Virus record (IMG/VR): IMGVR_UViG_3300046655_001278
Coordinates: 62,001 to 126,000 of that record
DNA length: 64,000 nucleotides
Strand: one strand, 5' to 3'
Source of the DNA: a virus
The notes under the pieces were generated by a model. That model did no database searches. It saw only the letters and a list, made by a program, of their open reading frames with translations, and had not been told where the DNA came from. The translations under genes were made by a program, and so were the position numbers. Shown here in pieces: positions 35,453 through 43,362 of this stretch; the first letter of the stretch is position 1; each line of letters opens with the position of its first letter.

Positions 35453-38400
35453 ATGATTAAGAGTTTAAAGGTTTCTGATAAAACTGTAAGAAAGTTTAAA
35501 TCTAGCAAGAGTTGGAAACACTCTACCATCGACTCATTGACGAATTTAGTATTAGAACAAACACAGAATAACGGTCGTCAAGTGAAAATTCAGTTGGATG
35601 ATAACCTTGGACTTGCAACGGAGCAAAACAATAATACAACTGATATAAAAATAAAGTATGGAAAAAACACAACTGGCACGTTCTATCCAGTTACTCATAA
35701 AAACTATAATTCAGAATATGAAAAAGTAAACTACGATGGTTCTTATTATAGAAATGTGTATAATTCAGTTAAGCATTTATTTTATAATGATTACGGAATT
35801 TATACAAACGATGAAGATATAAAAAACCCACTGATGGTGTTTGGTTCGGAAACTGGTCAGTATAAGATAGAAAGTAGTGACTCAAATTCATTTGGTGATG
35901 TTCAAAATAATTACGAAAGAAGAATTATTCGTGATGAAATGTTAGTCATTGAAATTGCTAAGAAAAACTTTGGTGAAAAAATAAAACCAAACTCTTTTAA
36001 AATACGAGATTTTTCATCACCACATGGAGTAATTGAAATAATTGATGATGGTGCAACCAATTTAATGATAAGTGAGAACTCTTTTAATGAGATTAAAGAA
36101 GTTAAAAGATCAAAATCAAAAAAATTAAATAAAGAGGATTACGATGAAAAACTAAATTCATCAGATATGCTAGTTGGAAAAAAACTTGCATCTGATGGGG
36201 ATTATATACTTGCTGGTGTTCCCATGAATCAAGATTCACCAAGTGATCTATTAACAGGTAGTGCATCGTTATTCAGATACGACACAGAAACAAAAGAATT
36301 TAGAAGTGTGCGAGAATTTATGTGTCCTTTCACTCAACAAGGGTTGATAAATGAATCAAAATTAAATTCAAATAGTTTCTTAGTAACTGAATTGGGTGAA
36401 ATTCTATCGGGTAAAAACTATTCAATAAATGATAAGTTTGGAGAATCGGTTGAATTGAAAAATGGAACTTGTGCAATCGGTTCACCTGAGTCACATATAC
36501 ACGGTGTATGTAACGATGCCCGACAAGGTCATGTATTTTTGTATGATGTTGACAAAGGAGGTTCTGAAAATTGGGGTTTAACCGAAATATTAGAGGGTGA
36601 TCCTGGTTCTGAATTTGGTTCTTCTATTTCAATACATGGAAAATACATGGCAGTGGGTTCACCTGGTGCTTACAAGGGTAAGGGTGCTATATACATTTTT
36701 GAAAAAACTATTAGAAACAAAACGTCTCCTTGGTGGAGAATATCAGATGCACACTCTGACTTTTGCTATAATGAGATGTCAAAAACTCACCGTGGCATTC
36801 CTGTGTGTGATAAATTAAAAGAGTTAAACGAATCTGCGTATCGTTGGAAAATAAAAACTGCGTCACCTGAGAATTATGGTTTAACTTATTTTGGTACAAC
36901 GGAAGATGATGTATGTGAGCTAAATCAAATTGGTACTTTTGAAGATGATGATGAAGTTTCATCTTTTGGGTTTGAAACATCATTTCCAGTTTCACATTAT
37001 CATAAATTTGATAAGGAGCGACGTACACCTGAGTATGGAGAGGGTGATATTACGTGGAATTTGGTGGCAATAGTCAAAAGTGATAAAGTAAATCGCCTCG
37101 GTGAAAATATTAAATTGTATGACGATTTGTTAGTTTCAACATCACCAACATCTGATCATAAAAAGGCAGTTGTGTTTAAGAAATATAAATCAGATGATGG
37201 TTGTTTTTTATGGAAGCATACTCATTCTTTGCATAAAAACTTTATCTATAATTATGATTTTGAAAGTGTAAATATTTCTAAATATTTTAATGATATAAGA
37301 TTCAATCTTGAAGATGACACTATCACAATAGAGGTTGATGTGAAGCAAGTGGCCGAATCTACTGATGTAGGTTTTATATATAGATTTGACAAACTATTTG
37401 GGGAAGGAAAAGATGCATTTAACAGTAGACTTTTACATGGTGGTGAGGTAGTAAAATCAAATAAATTTAAACTTACTGATGTTCCTCCTGGAGAACATAA
37501 AATTTATATAGGTAGATATATTGATAAATATTTAGTTGGCATTCCTTCGGTCATATCATTTTCAATAAATCCTCATGTACAGGAAGTGGAGGAACGACCA
37601 CCTCAAGTTAAATACCCATATCAATATTTTTCAAATAAATATACAAACTATGGAGTATCACTTGAAACAAATGGCAAATATATTCTCATAGGTGATGACA
37701 ATGACAGAGTATATGTTGATACAGATTTAGAATTGACAAAGGGAGTATCATATTCATCGGGATCGGTATGGGTTTATGAAATTGAAAAAAATAGTATTTC
37801 CTACTTACAAAAATTATATGAAATAGAAGATGAAGAACGAAGATTCAATAACAGATTTGGATGTTCTGTGTCAATGATTGGTAACGACTTTATTGTAGGA
37901 TCGCCTTGTACAGATGAAAGTAAAATAATATTAGAAAATAAAGGGTTAGATGTTAAAATACCAGATTATGAACTTGGGGTAGAAAACTATGAAGAAGATT
38001 TTTATAATGTTCATCAATCATTGTTTACTTCATTTACATATGAATTTATAGGAGACGGTGACATTGATATGTTAATTTATATTGATGTAAAGGATTTAGT
38101 TGATATTAATTTGGAAAATATAACTGACTTTGAATTAAATGCTTCTTTCATATTTTCCGACAAAAATTATATAGATACTAACAATGGTGAACTTACCCGT
38201 GGTATTTACAAAAATAAAAACTACTTAACTGATAACAAAGTTTGCTTTGCAGTAAAAACAATTTCACACTTATTTGATCCAAATGAAAAAATTGAATTTT
38301 CATATTCAATAAAACGCAATAGTATACAAGGTACAACCACTTATTTTAGAATTGGTGAAAATAACAAAATAGAATCCCTTAAAAATATAAAAAGTGTAAA

Positions 38401-39565
38401 ACAAAAGAATAAAGTAAAAACAAGTTATGGAATTGATGTATCATTAAGTTCTACAAGAATTTATGTAGGGAATTCAATAATAGGTGATTGGCCGGTGGAT
38501 CAAATAACTGGATTTGATAACACAGAGATTGTATCATTTGATGATTGCTCTCACATTTATTCAAACCGAGGAGACATAATTTGGGGTAACTTGGAAAAGA
38601 ATGACTTGATTCTAGAAGGTTCAATACTTGCGTATGATGTCAAAACAATACGGGATGGTGGTAGGGTTTACGTGGGCAATGTGTTTTACAAAAACGGCAT
38701 TGCTGTAATATCAGAATTATCTGAGTATTATGAAAATCTTCTAAAATTTGGTGGTCGCACAGGATATGAAATTACATTTGATAGTATTAATAGCATTTAT
38801 GAAAATGAAATTTTGTGTAAAGTAAATCCACACGAATTTAACGCAAGTACAAATCCAACTTCCATCATTGAGTCAAATATTGCATTTGATGTAAATGGAG
38901 ATGGAAAGTTTGACATAATTGATTTATCGTTTATTTATCGTTACATACTCGGTTCTTTCAGAAGAGCACAGGTTGATGATTCAGAAACAGGTGAATTATC
39001 AAATACTCTTGTACTAGAGCAAAACTCTAACTGGCCAAATGAAGATGTATTGATGAGTGAGTCGGAAGATGCATTATTTATAAATGTATTACAAAATCTT
39101 ACAAGTGACATGAATTTAAGTAAGTCGGAGGAACTTAGAATTTTGGATAAACTAGATCAATTAAACTCACTAAAAGAAAATGGATTGGATATAGATGGTG
39201 ATGGTGTTGTATCGGCTAATGATGCAAAACTACTAGCAAGATACTTTGTAGGAAGGCAAGGCAAAGCACTTACAAGTGGCATAATAAATCCATTAAACTC
39301 TACCGCAATTCGTAAGAACGCATTTGAAATTGTACAATATCTAGACGAAAAAACTGGAAAATACAGTGGCAGGGAAATTATAAAAGACTTTTTAGATTAT
39401 GAAAAAAATGATCTTAATGATAAAAAAGGTAGTTATCTCGCACCATACGCAACAACGATTGGTTTATATGATGGAAACGATTTGGTAATGGTTGCTAAAT
39501 TAGCAAAACCAGTAAAAATCATACCAAACTACCCAATAAATTTTTTGATAAAATACGATGTTTAA
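35453..39565 (+). CDS. 1370-residue structural protein with FG-GAP-like repeats and a dockerin-like pair
   Basis: The N-terminus (about 1-240) carries a phage structural segment (GTFYPVTHKNYNSEYEKVNY, RRIIRDEMLVIEIAKKNFGE). Then come FG-GAP/beta-propeller-like repeats in which NxxFGxSV-type strands alternate with IVGSP: FGESVELKNGTCAIGSPESH, FGSSISIHGKYMAVGSPGAY, YGVSLETNGKYILIGDDND, FGCSVSMIGNDFIVGSPCTD and YGIDVSLSSTRIYVGNS. Near residues 1145-1167 and 1245-1267 are two calcium-loop segments, DVNGDGKFDIIDLSFIYRYI and DIDGDGVVSANDAKLLARYF, which match type I dockerin repeats. The end TTIGLYDGNDLVMVAKL is shared with the upstream protein. A receptor-binding or neck role is likely; calcium-dependent docking is inference. 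Confidence 0.75.
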   Translation: MIKSLKVSDKTVRKFKSSKSWKHSTIDSLTNLVLEQTQNNGRQVKIQLDDNLGLATEQNNNTTDIKIKYGKNTTGTFYPVTHKNYNSEYEKVNYDGSYYRNVYNSVKHLFYNDYGIYTNDEDIKNPLMVFGSETGQYKIESSDSNSFGDVQNNYERRIIRDEMLVIEIAKKNFGEKIKPNSFKIRDFSSPHGVIEIIDDGATNLMISENSFNEIKEVKRSKSKKLNKEDYDEKLNSSDMLVGKKLASDGDYILAGVPMNQDSPSDLLTGSASLFRYDTETKEFRSVREFMCPFTQQGLINESKLNSNSFLVTELGEILSGKNYSINDKFGESVELKNGTCAIGSPESHIHGVCNDARQGHVFLYDVDKGGSENWGLTEILEGDPGSEFGSSISIHGKYMAVGSPGAYKGKGAIYIFEKTIRNKTSPWWRISDAHSDFCYNEMSKTHRGIPVCDKLKELNESAYRWKIKTASPENYGLTYFGTTEDDVCELNQIGTFEDDDEVSSFGFETSFPVSHYHKFDKERRTPEYGEGDITWNLVAIVKSDKVNRLGENIKLYDDLLVSTSPTSDHKKAVVFKKYKSDDGCFLWKHTHSLHKNFIYNYDFESVNISKYFNDIRFNLEDDTITIEVDVKQVAESTDVGFIYRFDKLFGEGKDAFNSRLLHGGEVVKSNKFKLTDVPPGEHKIYIGRYIDKYLVGIPSVISFSINPHVQEVEERPPQVKYPYQYFSNKYTNYGVSLETNGKYILIGDDNDRVYVDTDLELTKGVSYSSGSVWVYEIEKNSISYLQKLYEIEDEERRFNNRFGCSVSMIGNDFIVGSPCTDESKIILENKGLDVKIPDYELGVENYEEDFYNVHQSLFTSFTYEFIGDGDIDMLIYIDVKDLVDINLENITDFELNASFIFSDKNYIDTNNGELTRGIYKNKNYLTDNKVCFAVKTISHLFDPNEKIEFSYSIKRNSIQGTTTYFRIGENNKIESLKNIKSVKQKNKVKTSYGIDVSLSSTRIYVGNSIIGDWPVDQITGFDNTEIVSFDDCSHIYSNRGDIIWGNLEKNDLILEGSILAYDVKTIRDGGRVYVGNVFYKNGIAVISELSEYYENLLKFGGRTGYEITFDSINSIYENEILCKVNPHEFNASTNPTSIIESNIAFDVNGDGKFDIIDLSFIYRYILGSFRRAQVDDSETGELSNTLVLEQNSNWPNEDVLMSESEDALFINVLQNLTSDMNLSKSEELRILDKLDQLNSLKENGLDIDGDGVVSANDAKLLARYFVGRQGKALTSGIINPLNSTAIRKNAFEIVQYLDEKTGKYSGREIIKDFLDYEKNDLNDKKGSYLAPYATTIGLYDGNDLVMVAKLAKPVKIIPNYPINFLIKYDV

Positions 39566-39576
39566 CATTTCAATCT

Positions 39577-39585
39577 AATATTTAT
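39577..39585 (+). promoter_or_regulatory. AATATTTAT late-type box
   Basis: AATATTTAT lies 28 bases before the ATG at 39614. Here the leader is long enough to carry a good Shine-Dalgarno sequence (AAGGAG at 39600-39605). Confidence 0.5.
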
Positions 39586-39613
39586 ATTAAAACTTCAACA
39601 AGGAGACAAAAAA

Positions 39614-40207
39614 ATGGCAGGAGACGCAGACTTACATACAAGTAAAAATTCAAGTTTAAAAAACGGAGCAAGTTTTTCCGACTTTAGAACTGGGCAAGAT
39701 AGAAGAAGAACCGGCATAATTGGTCGGTTTGAATCAGACGGAGCAGGAACATTTTACAGAAATTCGATGCCCGCACCAATTGCAGGATCTGCTCCTGGTG
39801 TAAATACATTCGCAAGAACCGGTGGTCGTGGCCAAGGTGTTAATTTCTTTACATACGGTCAAAATGTAAAGAAAGGTGATCAATCTTTTTTAAGTGGGGT
39901 TTCCCGTGCCGATGTGGGTGGTGTAGAAGCAGGAGCACAAAACGACACATTTAGTGGTGGTTCTACAATTGCAGGATTCACAACTCACATTGCAAAGGGT
40001 ATGTCTCAGTATAGTGACTATGGTGCTGATACCGGAGCAGTAGGAGATACTGCCGATGCAAGTTATTATCGTTCTGGTGGTGGAGCAAAGTTCGATACAG
40101 AACGATATGCTAACTATATGGCAAATATGGTTGGAACTCAAAGTGCAGAAGGTCTTGCATCTGCCGGAAAAGGAGTTCTTAGTAACTCACGTACCGGTGT
40201 TGAATAA
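39614..40207 (+). CDS. Gly/Ser-rich small virion protein
   Basis: This 197-residue protein is rich in Gly, Ser, Ala and Asp and short of hydrophobic core patterns. It contains FRTGQDRRRTGIIGRFESDG (about 25-44) and Ala/Gly-rich stretches. It has a strong Shine-Dalgarno sequence, AAGGAG, which suggests high expression. No family was recognised. It is the last gene of the late structural block before the replication operon, so it is probably a small virion component. Confidence 0.6.
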   Translation: MAGDADLHTSKNSSLKNGASFSDFRTGQDRRRTGIIGRFESDGAGTFYRNSMPAPIAGSAPGVNTFARTGGRGQGVNFFTYGQNVKKGDQSFLSGVSRADVGGVEAGAQNDTFSGGSTIAGFTTHIAKGMSQYSDYGADTGAVGDTADASYYRSGGGAKFDTERYANYMANMVGTQSAEGLASAGKGVLSNSRTGVE

Positions 40208-40217
40208 ATTTAAATAA

Positions 40218-40246
40218 TTGACTTTTTAGTTAATTTGGCATATTTT
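40218..40246 (+). promoter_or_regulatory. Sigma70-type promoter, leaderless for the replication operon
   Basis: TTGACT (40218-40223), a 17-base spacer and TATTTT (40241-40246) are followed by 5 bases and the ATG at 40252. It separates a late structural block from the replication genes and should start transcripts at the start codon. Confidence 0.6.
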
Positions 40247-40251
40247 AATTT

Positions 40252-40779
40252 ATGCCAAAAAACAAATTATGTCTCGGACTGGATTTAAGTTCTACTACGG
40301 TTGGTTATTGTTTTTCATCATCTTCAACTGATATTTTAAAAGCAGGATTCATTCCAGTTCATAAAGAAATCTCCATTAGAAGTAAAGCACATAAGGTTGC
40401 AGAGGAATTGAAAAATATTCAACTGCAACCTTTTGTTGTTATTGTAGAAGATTCGTTAAGTGGATTTGGTGGTGGGAGAACAAGTCAGCAGACTATTGTA
40501 AAATTAGCAAAGTGTAATGCCATAATAAGTTATGTTGTAGAAGAGTTGTATAATATAGAAGTACAACATATAAATGTATCTACCATGCGTAAAGCAGTAT
40601 TTGGAAAAAGCAGAGAAAAAGGATTAGATAGTAAAACATTTGTAAAGTGCAATCTTGAAAATATGCTTGATTTATCCGACTTTATTCACTATAATTCTAA
40701 GAATAATTATGATAAAAAAAACTATGATATGCTTGATGCCGTAGTCGCATCTTTGTATTATTGGTATTCTTTAAAATAG
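40252..40779 (+). CDS. RuvC-like Holliday-junction resolvase
   Basis: The protein has 175 residues, the size of RuvC. It shows the RNase-H-fold acidic residues in order: D11 in LGLDLSSTTVGY, E66 in VVIVEDSLSG and D159/D162 in NYDMLDAVVASLYY. A GGRTSQQTIVKLAKCNAIIS helix lies between them and HINVSTMRKAVFGKSR after E66. RuvC-like enzymes cut four-way junctions. T4 uses an unrelated endonuclease VII (gp49) for this step, so this phage has a different resolvase, unless gp49 lies outside the window. It is the first gene of a replication/recombination operon and shares one base with the primase start. Confidence 0.8.
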   Translation: MPKNKLCLGLDLSSTTVGYCFSSSSTDILKAGFIPVHKEISIRSKAHKVAEELKNIQLQPFVVIVEDSLSGFGGGRTSQQTIVKLAKCNAIISYVVEELYNIEVQHINVSTMRKAVFGKSREKGLDSKTFVKCNLENMLDLSDFIHYNSKNNYDKKNYDMLDAVVASLYYWYSLK

Positions 40780-41708
40780 TGGGCATCTCTGAACAAAAAC
40801 TTCTCAATCTTCTGCAAAAAGTATTAGGAGCTGGAAAAATCGTCTCTAAAGACGAGGCTATGTTTTTGTGTCCATTTTCCCATCATAGAAAACCCAAACT
40901 TGCGATTAATTTATCCACACAAAGATGGCAAAGTTGGATTGATACAAATGCAAAGGGAAGATCAATCTATGGTTTATTCAAAAAGATGAATGTTGCTCCG
41001 CAATATCTTACAGAACTTTCAAGAATTGTAAAGATACCCAAAAGTACGCAACAAAGTGAAGAAGAACAAATTAAAATTCATCTTCCATACGAATTTACCT
41101 CATTGCGGTATGATACTGAAAAAACGAGATCATCAAAGGCTGCGTTTAATTATCTAAGACAAAGAAACATATTTTCTTATGATATAGAAAGATATAATAT
41201 TGGATATTGCGAAAGTGGTGATTATGCGAATAGAATCATAGTACCATCATATGATTGCGACAATAATTTAAATTATTTTATAGCAAGAGATTTTACCGGA
41301 ACTGCGTATTTACGATACAAAAATCCACCAGTCAGTAAAGATGTTGTGGTGTTTGAGAATCAAATTGATTTCTCCGAACCACTTATTTTTTGTGAAGGTG
41401 TATTTGATGCTATGGCAATTCGTCGAAATGCAATTCCACTATTGGGGAAGAATATTCCAAGTAAACTAAAAACAAAATTAGTTGAACATGGAGTTTCTGA
41501 AATATGCATTGTTCTTGATAACGATGCATTTAAAAACGCATTACAAATTTCCGAAACATTGATGAACGAGAATGTTCGTGTCAAATTAGTAAAAATGGGA
41601 AATGACGATGCGGCGGACATTGGGTTTAATAAAATAATTCATAAAATTAGAAATGCAGAACTTCTTGATTTTAGTGAATTGATGAAGCAAAAGTTATGCA
41701 TGAACTAA
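40779..41708 (+). CDS. 61: DNA primase (DnaG/gp61-type, TOPRIM)
   Basis: The protein has 309 residues. The start is a GTG (40779) sharing its G with the upstream TAG; a TTG at 40761 inside the resolvase gene is less likely. The N-terminal zinc-binding region has CPFSHHRKPKLAINL (about residues 29-43), with fewer Cys than the CHC2 standard. The TOPRIM domain has FCEGVFDAMAI (about 206-216) and VLDNDAF (about 247-253), which carry the catalytic Glu and Asp-x-Asp. Primases make RNA primers for lagging-strand synthesis with the gp41-like helicase, which is not seen here. It is followed by the gp47-like nuclease with a 13-base overlap. Confidence 0.88.
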   Translation: MGISEQKLLNLLQKVLGAGKIVSKDEAMFLCPFSHHRKPKLAINLSTQRWQSWIDTNAKGRSIYGLFKKMNVAPQYLTELSRIVKIPKSTQQSEEEQIKIHLPYEFTSLRYDTEKTRSSKAAFNYLRQRNIFSYDIERYNIGYCESGDYANRIIVPSYDCDNNLNYFIARDFTGTAYLRYKNPPVSKDVVVFENQIDFSEPLIFCEGVFDAMAIRRNAIPLLGKNIPSKLKTKLVEHGVSEICIVLDNDAFKNALQISETLMNENVRVKLVKMGNDDAADIGFNKIIHKIRNAELLDFSELMKQKLCMN

Positions 41709-42400
41709 AAACAAATTTAAAGAACGTTGAAAAAGTATATCATCTCGCAGACATTCATATAAGAAACGTAAAAAGACACAACGAATATTCATTGGTATTT
41801 GAAAACTTTTACAAACAAGTAAAAGAAGATAATCTTGATAACGCAATTATTTTTATTGGTGGAGACATTGCTCATGCCAAAACAGAAATGAGTCCAGAGT
41901 TGATTCATCAAATATCTTCATTTTTAAGAGAGTGTTCTAAACTTCATCCAACGATTGTTATTGCTGGTAACCACGATTGTAATTTAAACAATCCTGATCG
42001 TCTTGATGTATTGTCTCCTATTATGGACATGATGGATGATGACAATTTATTTTATTTAAAAGATAGTGGTGCATATAAAATAGGTGATGTCGCAATTGGT
42101 GTATTTGGTATTTTTGATGATCCCAACGAATATGTACGTGGAACTGATATAACAGATAAATCTATTAATACAAAGATTGCAGTTTATCATGGTGCAGTAA
42201 AAAGAAGCAGAACTGATGTTGGTTATGTTGTTATGGGAGGTGACATTGAGTTGCCTATGTTCAATGGATATGATATAGTCATGTTGGGTGATATCCACAA
42301 ATATCAAACACTACAAGAATACCAAACAGAGCATAGATTTATACCCGAATCTAAAGTTGATGAATATAAACTAGAAGGATGGGAACTTGCAGATGTCTAA
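41696..42400 (+). CDS. 47: gp47/SbcD-like nuclease, catalytic half only (split gene)
   Basis: The protein has 234 residues, against about 340 for T4 gp47. All metallophosphatase motifs are present: HLADIHI (DxH), FIGGDIAH (GD), IVIAGNHDCN (GNHD), IAVYHGAV (H) and MLGDIHKYQ (the GxH block). Homology stops at LQEYQ (residue 210). It is replaced by 24 residues (beginning TEHRFIPESKVDEY) unlike the family, then a stop. The missing cap domain reappears at residue 17 of the protein at 43315. The Mre11/SbcD nuclease acts with the Rad50/SbcC ATPase on DNA ends in recombination-dependent replication. Whether the half is active with the C-part in trans is unknown. Confidence 0.85.
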   Translation: MHELKTNLKNVEKVYHLADIHIRNVKRHNEYSLVFENFYKQVKEDNLDNAIIFIGGDIAHAKTEMSPELIHQISSFLRECSKLHPTIVIAGNHDCNLNNPDRLDVLSPIMDMMDDDNLFYLKDSGAYKIGDVAIGVFGIFDDPNEYVRGTDITDKSINTKIAVYHGAVKRSRTDVGYVVMGGDIELPMFNGYDIVMLGDIHKYQTLQEYQTEHRFIPESKVDEYKLEGWELADV

Positions 42401-43362
42401 ACGATTTTTAATAAAGTGCAACCACATTCACATTGGTGATATTTTATTTGCAAGCAGTGTTGCAAAAAAATTAAATGAAGAACAAGGACCGTGTTCTGTC
42501 CATTTCTCAGTAAATTACTTGCAACCGATTGAGTTGCTCAATAATAATCCTTACATTGATAAAGTCTTTTTTAATGAAAGTTTCGGAACATACGATGAAG
42601 TTTTCAATTTAATCGGAGACACAGACACACTAAATCCATATGAATCTGCGGTATCTCAATTTCAAAGAATGTGTAATATAAAAAACTTCGATGATACCTT
42701 TGAAATTTATACAAACCCTTCTTTAGATTATTCAATTAGTGAAAGTTTTCGTGAACTTGTTAAAATAGGAGATTGGCCAAACTCATTAATTAAAGTAGGT
42801 TATCAGTGTGACTGGGATAAAAAAAGTTTTTTATTTACCGAAGAACAATACGAACGTGCTGAACACGGAGAAGACGGAACAGGATATGGTGATGGTTCTC
42901 GTAATGTATACGATATTATCAATTGTCTAGAAATTAATTCTAATATTATGTTATTTGCGTTGGGTCTTGATGATAAAATTTCAAAAAGATATCCTGCTAT
43001 CAATTCAACTAGCAAATTTACTTTTACTGCAAGTTTAATTAAGAATTGTGATTTTGTTATAGGAGCAGAGGGGTGTCTAACAAACATATCATCTGCGTTG
43101 GGTGTGAAAACAATAATTACCACAGATTACATACACCAAATGTTTGGACCCAAAGGAATTAAATGGCAACAAGAAGGTGGTGATTTAAATAACCTAGAAT
43201 GTCGTAAACCTTTTTTAGGACCTTGTAATTATTTTCCGAAAGCAGATCACATCCACCTCAATCCATATCTCACCGATCAACAAGTTGGAGAAGAAATTTT
43301 AAAAGTAGTTACACATGGAAGATAAAGAGAGTTACGTAAAAATAAAAAGACACAACGGTCAG
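42326..43362 (+). other. Insertion that splits the gp47-gp46 reading frame
   Basis: The segment from after LQEYQ of the nuclease half to before KPVVVYSGSMIQQ of the ATPase half has no counterpart in gp47 proteins. It contains a short new tail, a complete glycosyltransferase-like gene, and a new 16-residue start for the downstream part. The three reading frames lie in frames 2, 0 and 1 with overlaps of 8 and 11 bases, so no continuous or intein frame exists. No recognisable intron core or inverted terminal repeat was seen. Confidence 0.6.
42393..43325 (+). CDS. GT9/heptosyltransferase-like protein inserted in gp47
   Basis: This protein has 310 residues from the ATG at 42393; a TTG at 42387 is less likely. 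The N-terminus has FLIKCNHIHIGDILFASSVA (about residues 4-23), like the HxGD(x)(l)xtP loop of heptosyltransferases. The C-terminal half has FTASLIKNCDFVIGAEGCLT (about 214-233) and NISSALGVKTIITTDY, the place where GT9 enzymes have the (D)SGxxHxAxAxG nucleotide-sugar site. Here Cys-Leu-Thr-Asn-Ile-Ser replaces the usual motif, so activity is uncertain. It overlaps the nuclease half by 8 bases and the downstream gene by 11. A mobile or cargo role is inference. It is the fourth glycosyltransferase-like gene of the window. Confidence 0.7.
   Translation: MSKRFLIKCNHIHIGDILFASSVAKKLNEEQGPCSVHFSVNYLQPIELLNNNPYIDKVFFNESFGTYDEVFNLIGDTDTLNPYESAVSQFQRMCNIKNFDDTFEIYTNPSLDYSISESFRELVKIGDWPNSLIKVGYQCDWDKKSFLFTEEQYERAEHGEDGTGYGDGSRNVYDIINCLEINSNIMLFALGLDDKISKRYPAINSTSKFTFTASLIKNCDFVIGAEGCLTNISSALGVKTIITTDYIHQMFGPKGIKWQQEGGDLNNLECRKPFLGPCNYFPKADHIHLNPYLTDQQVGEEILKVVTHGR

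Noticed and set aside
42326-43362. Group I or II intron with internal gene
   Set aside because: The insert is almost all coding, with about 70 bases left on one side and 40 on the other, and no intron core was recognised. It could be tested by RT-PCR but is not supported by sequence.
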